From Polynucleobacter bastaniensis (GTDB taxonomy: Bacteria > Pseudomonadota > Gammaproteobacteria > Burkholderiales > Burkholderiaceae): 64,000 nucleotides of DNA. The stretch covers positions 248,001 to 312,000 of the forward strand of contig NZ_JACVOU010000004.1 in assembly GCF_018882205.1 (NCBI RefSeq), in the 5' to 3' direction. A program made the translations under genes and the position numbers. Shown in pieces: positions 58,208 to 64,000 of this stretch; position 1 is the first letter of the stretch; each line of letters opens with the position of its first letter. The notes below the pieces were generated by a model that made no database searches, was not told the origin of the DNA, and was given only the letters and a program-made list of their open reading frames with translations.

Positions 58208-59677
58208 ATGTCAACTATTCGTCAGCACCTAGTATTTCTAACCGGGCATCGCATCAGTGCGAATACCTCAGCTGAAGAGATCGGTAGCTTAAGCAAGATT
58301 GGCGTAGCCATTGCCTTTGCGAGCTTCTTGGCCGCTTTGCAGTTTGGTATTGCAGGCTGGTTCTTGGCGATGGATCTACATATTGCCTTGCAGGCCTTGA
58401 TGGCGCTTATTTTCGCCGGCATTGGCGCTGCAATTGTCTTGGTGCTTGACCGGAACTTTATCTACCTAGCTGATACAAGGTACGACGCAGATAAAAAGCT
58501 TACATACGTATACCTAGGAATTCGAATTTTTCTCATCACAGTAATTGGCTCACTCAGCAGTCAATTTACGATGCCGTTATTTTTAAAGTCTGAACTAGCA
58601 ATCCATTCGCAGGATATGAAGGATGGACGCTTTACGGAGGCAAAAGAGCGTTATCAAGAAAAGTACGAATTAGCAGATAAGACTACCGGGCTGACCAATC
58701 TTGAGAGCAAGACTACTAAGCTCAGAAAAGAGATTTCCACATTAACGCCAGAGTTGGTTCGACAACGCGGCCAAGTTGGGCAATGTTTTGCTGACTACAG
58801 CAAGAAAACTAAAACCACATTTGCACCGGATTTAGACGAGACTGAAATTATTAGCCTATACGCCAAGGATAAGCGTGAATGTGAGCGGATTGATGGCATT
58901 TATCGGGAGAACTATCGCAACTATGTAGGTCCTAAGGAGGCTGAGCTTGCGCAAATGGCGGCGGCGATTACCCAGGCTCAAAGTGATATAGATACGGCAA
59001 AGAAAGATATTGCCCAAGATCTAGATAAGGCAACAAAGGTCAATGAGGCCTATATCAACATTGCCTCAGCTGATGTGCTTTCATCTCTGGTGCGCAACAA
59101 TCCTGGCGCATTAATGAAATACGCACTTATTACTCTCTTGCAGCTGTGTTTAGAGCTCATGCCAATTTTGCTCAAACTGCAAGCAGGGCAGTCACCCCTG
59201 GGTCATCGGATAGCACTCTTTGCTTATGAGAATAAAACCAGGGCCGTAGGCCAAATTAATCTCAGTACTGCAAGGCGCCTAGATGCAGAAGCCCAAATTA
59301 CGTTAGCAAAGCACGAACATGCTCTTGTAGACAAGGAGCAGTTTGCTAAGCGGCAAGAGTATGACTCATTGGTAGTAAAGCAAAAACTCACCCAAGACTT
59401 AGAGAACGAGCATTTGAGGCAAGAGTTAGAAGAGCTCAAGCGCCGGAGCAGTTCATATCTGAGAGCTCAGCACCAATTCACACAAACTTTTGCACAGGCT
59501 AGCGGCCAGTTTATGAGCCGTGTAGTAACGCCGGCAATGGAGTCTGTAAGTAAGCCATTCTCAGTAAAAACCGAGAATGAAAGCAAAGCTCTAGAGCAGG
59601 TTCACTCAACAAATGAAAGCGCAAAAGTATTTGAGTTTGGCGGTATCCATGGCTTAGGAGCAAAGGCGGCATCATGA
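58208..59677 (+). CDS. DUF4407 membrane protein with coiled coils
   Basis: This 489-residue inner-membrane protein has four likely helices: ~28-50 (IGVAIAFASFLAALQFGIA), ~55-78 (ALQALMALIFAGIGAAIVLV), ~95-120 and, after a long soluble loop, ~305-325 (YALITLLQLCLELMPILLKL). The loop (~120-290) and the C-terminal ~150 residues are charged and coiled-coil-like (KLTQDLENEHLRQELEELKR). This layout fits DUF4407. The start could be ATG 58208 or TTG 58196. The gene overlaps the next by 4 bases and lies downstream of the LexA-type box. Role is unknown; linking the envelope to a periplasmic lipoprotein is suggested by context. Confidence 0.8.
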   Translation: MSTIRQHLVFLTGHRISANTSAEEIGSLSKIGVAIAFASFLAALQFGIAGWFLAMDLHIALQALMALIFAGIGAAIVLVLDRNFIYLADTRYDADKKLTYVYLGIRIFLITVIGSLSSQFTMPLFLKSELAIHSQDMKDGRFTEAKERYQEKYELADKTTGLTNLESKTTKLRKEISTLTPELVRQRGQVGQCFADYSKKTKTTFAPDLDETEIISLYAKDKRECERIDGIYRENYRNYVGPKEAELAQMAAAITQAQSDIDTAKKDIAQDLDKATKVNEAYINIASADVLSSLVRNNPGALMKYALITLLQLCLELMPILLKLQAGQSPLGHRIALFAYENKTRAVGQINLSTARRLDAEAQITLAKHEHALVDKEQFAKRQEYDSLVVKQKLTQDLENEHLRQELEELKRRSSSYLRAQHQFTQTFAQASGQFMSRVVTPAMESVSKPFSVKTENESKALEQVHSTNESAKVFEFGGIHGLGAKAAS

Positions 59678-60552
59678 AACTGGTGATAGCTGGATGCTTA
59701 GCAATGCTACTTGTAGGATGCTCAAACACGCCTCGCTACAACAGCTACAGCTATAGCAGTCCATATGTTGCGCCAACAAAACCTACGTATACAACTCAAA
59801 CATATAAAGCGCCGGTAAAGAATACATATGTCAGCAACAATTCAAATGCGAACACATATAACCAACAAAAATCTACACAGAGAATGGCCGCGGCTGTAGG
59901 TACATCAACTGCACCCCAGACCCCTGTCACCGCACCTATGTTTGAGCGTTTAAGTTATGAAGATTTAGTACGCTTTGAGCCGGACTGCGAAAAAGGTACC
60001 GAGCAAGTTGCTTTATTGGAGGAGCAATTACGTCGCGGCCGCTTTTATACAGTCGATGGGGTGGAAGGCAATACCTACCCAGGAAAAATCAGTAAAAGCT
60101 ATCACTCACTCGCCAAGTATCGAATTTGGTCTCTACGATTTGCATGCCAAGGTTCTGAAGTTAGTCGCGACTTTATAAAGGCAGATCTTCAAGCGAGCCC
60201 CAATCTGCCACCGACCTCAATACCACGTTGTTATTTTGAGGAAACGACTGAAGCAAAGACTGGATTTCAGCAGACTAATTATTTAGCTAGTGATCACAGG
60301 TCAAGCCGCAAAGAAATTTGCACCAACTTTCCTTATGTAGATGAAAAGCCATTCATTCGCGTAGGAGATCAAATGAGTATGAGCCCAAGACAACTTGTAA
60401 GCGGAGTTTCCAATTCAGCATTACGCAAATGGAGGGGCAATGTTTACCAACTTGTATCAAAAACAGAGATGCATTTAAACCAAGCAGTACGTTTTACCTT
60501 AGTGACCGTGAGGTCAGGTGTTAATCAATGGACTGTAGTCGATAAATTTTGA
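59674..60552 (+). CDS. Unknown lipoprotein
   Basis: This 292-residue protein starts KLVIAGCLAMLLVGCSNT, with lipobox LVGC, so it is anchored at the cell envelope. Residues ~25-80 are tyrosine-, threonine- and asparagine-rich and probably unstructured. The C-terminal part begins MFERLSYEDLVRFEPDCEKG and has conserved-looking cysteines (PDCEKG, RFACQGSE, PRCYFEE, KEICTNF). No family is recognised. The ATGA overlap with the DUF4407 gene implies a joint function. A second lipoprotein gene follows after 28 bases. Confidence 0.75.
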   Translation: MKLVIAGCLAMLLVGCSNTPRYNSYSYSSPYVAPTKPTYTTQTYKAPVKNTYVSNNSNANTYNQQKSTQRMAAAVGTSTAPQTPVTAPMFERLSYEDLVRFEPDCEKGTEQVALLEEQLRRGRFYTVDGVEGNTYPGKISKSYHSLAKYRIWSLRFACQGSEVSRDFIKADLQASPNLPPTSIPRCYFEETTEAKTGFQQTNYLASDHRSSRKEICTNFPYVDEKPFIRVGDQMSMSPRQLVSGVSNSALRKWRGNVYQLVSKTEMHLNQAVRFTLVTVRSGVNQWTVVDKF

Positions 60553-60580
60553 ATCAATTTAATAAAAAGGAATCAACATC

Positions 60581-61558
60581 ATGAAAAAGCAAATAAGCTT
60601 GCGAGTAATTGCAGCAAGTGGCGCGTTAGGTATGCTGCTAACAGCATGTGGAACTAATCCTGTGCAGCAAGCGCAAAATCAACAACAAGATGACTATCGT
60701 CAACAAGCCCGCGTTGCAAAGCAGGCGATAAGTGAGGCTCCAGCCTGGATGAGTAGGCTTCCCAAGGAGTCTGGTGTCATCTATGAAAATGGCACAGCGA
60801 TTAGTAGCGACTTTTCAATGGCTGACCTCAAAGCTAAAACTATGGCCTATGTGAAGATCTGTACAGGGGCTGGCGGTAAAGTGCGCAGCCAAATGAAGAT
60901 GTATCGAGCTGATAATGATGCAGCTTCTGTAGAGCAGTCAGAATTAACGGTACGCAGTCTTTGTCCGGATGTGGATATCTCTGGAGTGGAGACAGTAGAG
61001 ATGAAGCATGTGGCTGAAGGTAATCGTATTCGCACTTATGTCTTAGTAGCTTTACCGCTGGGATCGAAAAACGTAGCTAAATCAGCTAAAGATATACAGA
61101 ACCGCTCTGGTGAGGCCTTTAAGGAATTAGACAGCGTTACTAAAGACCAGGCAAGTCCAGCAGCAATAGTTACCCCTGTAGCTCCAGTAGTACAGCAGGT
61201 AGCGCCAGCTAAGGTGGATCAATTAAGTAAAGCACCAGCACCAGTATTGGCATCGCCGCCCTTATTAGCAAGTCCCAATACGCCAAGCAATCTTGATGAG
61301 CCATCAAAAGCTGAACGTACCCCAGCACCGCTTTCGCCAACTTCGACGCGACCTTTTGTTGCTCCTGCTACAAAGTTAGATGGCTCAGTGCTTGAGTCAG
61401 TCAAAGCGGTCGGAAACGATGCTGTTGTAGTACAGGGTGCCAATGGTGCAGACAAGCAAATAGGTCTCATTGGAGCAAAAAATCCAGAGTACCTTGCGCG
61501 TCGGGCAGAGGCATTGCAAAAACCTGGCGCTGTCATTGGGCAGGTGAGTATTGAGTAA
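60581..61558 (+). CDS. Unknown lipoprotein, LPP20-like
   Basis: This 325-residue protein has lipobox LTAC in LGMLLTACGTNPVQQ. The mature part starts with a Gln-rich stretch, then ISEAPAWMSRLPKESGVIYE and an LPP20-like segment with MADLKAKTMAYVKIC; the latter resembles domains of lipoproteins such as FlgP or LPP20 only weakly. Residues ~190-275 are proline- and alanine-rich and likely disordered; the C-terminal ~50 residues (VVQGANGADKQIGLIGA) form a small conserved block. It ends the probable three-gene envelope operon with the DUF4407 gene. Confidence 0.7.
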   Translation: MKKQISLRVIAASGALGMLLTACGTNPVQQAQNQQQDDYRQQARVAKQAISEAPAWMSRLPKESGVIYENGTAISSDFSMADLKAKTMAYVKICTGAGGKVRSQMKMYRADNDAASVEQSELTVRSLCPDVDISGVETVEMKHVAEGNRIRTYVLVALPLGSKNVAKSAKDIQNRSGEAFKELDSVTKDQASPAAIVTPVAPVVQQVAPAKVDQLSKAPAPVLASPPLLASPNTPSNLDEPSKAERTPAPLSPTSTRPFVAPATKLDGSVLESVKAVGNDAVVVQGANGADKQIGLIGAKNPEYLARRAEALQKPGAVIGQVSIE

Positions 61559-61575
61559 GTTAGTTCATCCCTATA

Positions 61576-62136
61576 ATGGATGACATCATGATTAATCATT
61601 TTGTTCATGCTTTAGCCTTTTCAGCAGCTAAACACAGAGATCAGCGCCGCAAGGACGTAGAGGCGTCTCCCTACATCAATCACCCAATTTCACTGGTCGA
61701 TGTTCTTGTAAACGAGGGCGGTGTTCTAAATTGGGATGTTCTATGTGCCGCCTTGTTGCACGACACGATTGAAGATACCGAAACTACGGTTGATGAATTA
61801 ACTAAAGAATTCGGAAAAAATGTAGCCTCAATTGTTTTGGAGGTCACTGACGATAAGTTGCTACCTAAAGCAGAGCGTAAGCTGCAACAAATTGCGCATG
61901 CTCCTCATTCCTCCCATGAGGCTAAGTTGGTTAAGCTTGCTGACAAGATCTGCAACCTTCGAGATATCTTGGCTTCCCCTCCAGCGGGATGGGATCTCAA
62001 AAGAAAGCAGGAATACTTCGAATGGGCAGCAGCAGTGGTTGCCGGTATTAGAGGATCAAATTCCAAGCTAGAGAAGATTTTTGATGCTTTGCTAGAAAAA
62101 GGCAGGGCTCAGCATCAATCTGAGTTGGGTACGTAA
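61576..62136 (+). CDS. MESH1-type HD-domain hydrolase (ppGpp/NADPH phosphatase family)
   Basis: This 186-residue protein is a stand-alone SpoT-hydrolase-like HD domain. Metal ligands and active-site residues are seen: His20 in KHRDQRRKD, YINHP with His36, LLHDTIEDTET with His62-Asp63 and Glu66-Asp67, and KLADKICNLRD with Asp123. The whole fold and C-terminal QEYFEWAAAVVAGIRGSN agree with the animal MESH1/HDDC3 family and small alarmone hydrolases. These remove the 3'-diphosphate of (p)ppGpp and, in MESH1, the 2'-phosphate of NADPH. It starts 17 bases after the lipoprotein gene and lies 6 bases before the nuclease gene. Confidence 0.88.
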   Translation: MDDIMINHFVHALAFSAAKHRDQRRKDVEASPYINHPISLVDVLVNEGGVLNWDVLCAALLHDTIEDTETTVDELTKEFGKNVASIVLEVTDDKLLPKAERKLQQIAHAPHSSHEAKLVKLADKICNLRDILASPPAGWDLKRKQEYFEWAAAVVAGIRGSNSKLEKIFDALLEKGRAQHQSELGT

Positions 62137-62142
62137 AAGCTT

Positions 62143-63594
62143 ATGGCAAGTCTTAGCAAATCGAAGATCATTGCCCACCGCCAGTGCCCTAAGCGCCTAT
62201 GGCTGCAAATTAATCGCCCTGAGCTCATCCAAATTAGTGCAGCAACCCAGGTCAGATTTGACGAGGGCAATAAAGTCGGCGACATCGCGCGTCAAAACCA
62301 TCAAGGCGGCGTATTTATAGAGACGCTTAACCGAATAGAGGCTATCGCCCTAACTAAAGAGGCTATAGCGAAACACGAAACTATCTTTGAGGGCGCCTTT
62401 TTTGAAGAAGATGTCATGATTCGTGCGGATTTACTATTCCCAGAAAAAGAAAGCTATCGCTTGGTGGAGGTTAAATCTTCTACTGGTGTGAAGAGCTATC
62501 ATGTTGATGATGTCACCGTCCAAAGTTGGGTGATGGAGAAAGCAGGTTGCACGCCTACGAGCATGGCCTTGGCTTACATCAATAATCAGTTTGTCTATCA
62601 AGGCGACGGTAATTACGAAGGCTTATTTGCTGAGGCTGACTTATCAAACCAGGTAAAGCCCAATATGCCTCAAGTGCAATCCTGGGTTGATGCTGCTAAA
62701 AAGACCTTATCTTCGCCGGTAGAGCCTGCGATTGCACCAGGTGAACAATGTACGAATCCATTTACTTGTGACTTTATTAACCACTGTTCCCCGCCAGAGG
62801 AAGGCGTGGAGTACCCAGTAGAGATCTTGCCTTATGGAAAAGCTATAGCCGCTGAATTAAGAGGTGATGGCTATAAAGATTTACGTGATGTGCCTGCCGA
62901 ACGCTTGAGTAATCCCAAGCACCTCAAAGTCCATGCAGCCACCCTTAGTGGTCAAGCTATCTTAGAGATAGAAGCTATTAATCAAATACAAGCGTTGCCA
63001 TATCCCCGGTATTACCTCGATTTTGAGACGATTGGTTTTGCTGTTCCCATCTGGGCTGGTACCCGCCCATATATGCAATTGCCGTTTCAGTGGTCATGTC
63101 ATATTGAGCAATCGGATGGATCAATTACACATCAAGAGTTTTTAGATCTTTCTGGAAGCGATCCTAGAGAGATGTTTGCAAAAACATTGATAGAGGCCGT
63201 GTCTAAGGACGGGCCGGTAATTGTTTACAACGCAGGATTTGAAGGGGCGCGTATTAAAGAGTTGGCCGTAGCCTTTCCACATCTTTCTTCCGAGTTATTG
63301 ACTATCCCTGAGCGATTCTTTGATTTGCTGCCACTGGCACGTAATCATTACTACCATCCTGACATGAAAGGCTCTTGGTCAATCAAAGAGGTTCTGCCTA
63401 CGATCGCGCCTGAATTGGATTATTCAAACTTGGAGGTGAGTGATGGAGCTATGGCGCAAGAGGCGTATAAAGAAGCGATTCATACTCAAACTACTCCAGA
63501 GCGAAAAGAAGAGGTTCGGAATGCCATGCTTAAGTATTGCGAGCAGGATACGATTGCGATGGTTAAGATTGTGAAGGCTTGGAGTAGGCCTTGA
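62143..63594 (+). CDS. DUF2779 fusion of a Cas4-like nuclease and a DEDD exonuclease
   Basis: This 483-residue protein combines two nuclease parts. The N-terminal half is Cas4-like: Cys15 in AHRQCPKRLWLQ, PD-(D/E)xK residues Asp96, Glu109 and Lys111 in MIRADLLFPEKESYRLVEVK, and Cys203, Cys209 and Cys215 in EQCTNPFTCDFINHC, a likely iron-sulfur cluster. The C-terminal half is a DnaQ-like exonuclease: YYLDFETIGF (Asp293, Glu295), VYNAGFEGARI, FFDLLPLARN (Asp394) and KYCEQDTIAMVKI (Asp469). Both catalytic cores appear intact. The family is DUF2779, of unknown role in DNA metabolism or defence. Confidence 0.85.
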   Translation: MASLSKSKIIAHRQCPKRLWLQINRPELIQISAATQVRFDEGNKVGDIARQNHQGGVFIETLNRIEAIALTKEAIAKHETIFEGAFFEEDVMIRADLLFPEKESYRLVEVKSSTGVKSYHVDDVTVQSWVMEKAGCTPTSMALAYINNQFVYQGDGNYEGLFAEADLSNQVKPNMPQVQSWVDAAKKTLSSPVEPAIAPGEQCTNPFTCDFINHCSPPEEGVEYPVEILPYGKAIAAELRGDGYKDLRDVPAERLSNPKHLKVHAATLSGQAILEIEAINQIQALPYPRYYLDFETIGFAVPIWAGTRPYMQLPFQWSCHIEQSDGSITHQEFLDLSGSDPREMFAKTLIEAVSKDGPVIVYNAGFEGARIKELAVAFPHLSSELLTIPERFFDLLPLARNHYYHPDMKGSWSIKEVLPTIAPELDYSNLEVSDGAMAQEAYKEAIHTQTTPERKEEVRNAMLKYCEQDTIAMVKIVKAWSRP

Positions 63595-63616
63595 GAAGAC
63601 AAAGTGAAAATTGCAA

Positions 63617-64000
63617 TTAACTTTTTTCGATCTGAGAATCTTTAATGAAGCCAACTGGATGGCCATTAACGCTATAGCCCGGTATTGGAAAGACGCTTCG
63701 AAGAGTGTCAGCAAACAATATAACGGCTCCCGTTTCTTTATTTATTAAACCTCGCTCAGTTTTAATCCACAATATTTTTTCGGGCAAAATTTCAGATACC
63801 GGTGTAGTTAAATGAGTTTGACTATTCGTTACTGCTGGCAATGACTCCGCCTTATGTGCGCCATACCTATGCATATGAAGATTATCTTCATCCCAAGGTT
63901 GTGATGAAAGCCAGCTCTCGTACTCGCGATTATTCTTTGATAGCGAAGATACTGGTTTATTGGTCTTGGAGGATGCTTTAGAGGCGCAATAACCTGAGCA
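63617..64000 (-). CDS. Hypothetical protein, C-terminal part (runs off the window)
   Basis: The minus-strand frame is open from 64000 to the TAA at 63617, 127 codons. An in-frame ATG at 63874 would give only 85 residues; the protein probably starts further upstream, beyond the window. The visible part begins CSGYCASK and contains EKILWIKTERGLINKE and VFPIPGYSVNGHPVGF; the latter part looks like a beta-rich small domain. I do not recognise a family. It is convergent with the DUF2779 gene. Confidence 0.5.
   Translation of the reverse strand, partial: CSGYCASKASSKTNKPVSSLSKNNREYESWLSSQPWDEDNLHMHRYGAHKAESLPAVTNSQTHLTTPVSEILPEKILWIKTERGLINKETGAVILFADTLRSVFPIPGYSVNGHPVGFIKDSQIEKS

Overview
The window looks like chromosomal DNA of a free-living betaproteobacterium of the Burkholderiaceae, most like Polynucleobacter. 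This is inferred from the moderate GC content, the protein sequences, and the gene set: a tripartite tricarboxylate transporter, a double cyanophycin synthetase locus, a proton-pumping pyrophosphatase, and a PCu(A)C/TonB copper cluster. No search was run. Most of the window is compact housekeeping DNA with few gaps, several 1-4 nt gene overlaps and clear hairpin terminators. No intergenic stretch exceeds 300 bases, and no CRISPR array, rRNA or transposase is visible.

Layout. 1-3.2 kb: end of fdhD, dcd, and an ornithine/lysine/arginine decarboxylase. 3.2-3.8 kb: a YefM-YoeB toxin-antitoxin pair. 3.8-7.3 kb (minus): argH with two TRAP transporter permease subunits in one operon. 7.3-11.3 kb: hemC-hemD, then ubiC and rhlE facing them. 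11.6-19.1 kb: leuE-like exporter, aldehyde dehydrogenase, msrA, pdxH, tcdA, an amino-acid permease with alanine dehydrogenase behind a structured leader, and a GDT1-type cation transporter. 19.1-22.8 kb: pepN and fbp. 22.9-30.7 kb: a cyanophycin locus, with two synthetases on the minus strand and, divergently, an ABC exporter and a DUF1854 protein. 30.9-34.1 kb: tctC-tctB-tctA with a terminator-like hairpin after tctC. 34.1-39.0 kb: a probable copper-acquisition cluster (DUF2946, TonB receptor, BNR-repeat protein, TlpA-like thioredoxin, PCu(A)C). 39.1-47.6 kb: ilvD, an orphan response regulator, a RodZ-like protein, ppa-nadE-glnB, and hppA. 47.7-53.1 kb: trxB, ftsK, lolA, serS. 53.1-53.7 kb: a VapBC-type pair under a perfect 36-bp palindrome.

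From tRNA-Ser(CGA) at 53.86 kb to the right edge the content changes to accessory genes: an HTH-like unknown; a minus-strand pair made of an SMC/RecF-like DUF3696 ATPase and a small protein with an LHARYILT motif; a DUF4407 membrane protein followed by two lipoproteins; a MESH1-type alarmone hydrolase; and a DUF2779 Cas4-like/DEDD nuclease fusion. Between the ATPase pair and the DUF4407 operon lies a near-consensus LexA (SOS) box. This LexA-linked pair of divergent modules is the best candidate for an undescribed, damage- or phage-responsive system in the window.

Connections. Arginine recurs: argH makes it, cyanophycin stores it as an Arg-Asp polymer, and a basic amino-acid decarboxylase may consume it. 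Pyrophosphate is handled by a soluble enzyme (ppa) and a proton pump (hppA) placed back to back. Two toxin-antitoxin pairs carry recognisable operator palindromes.
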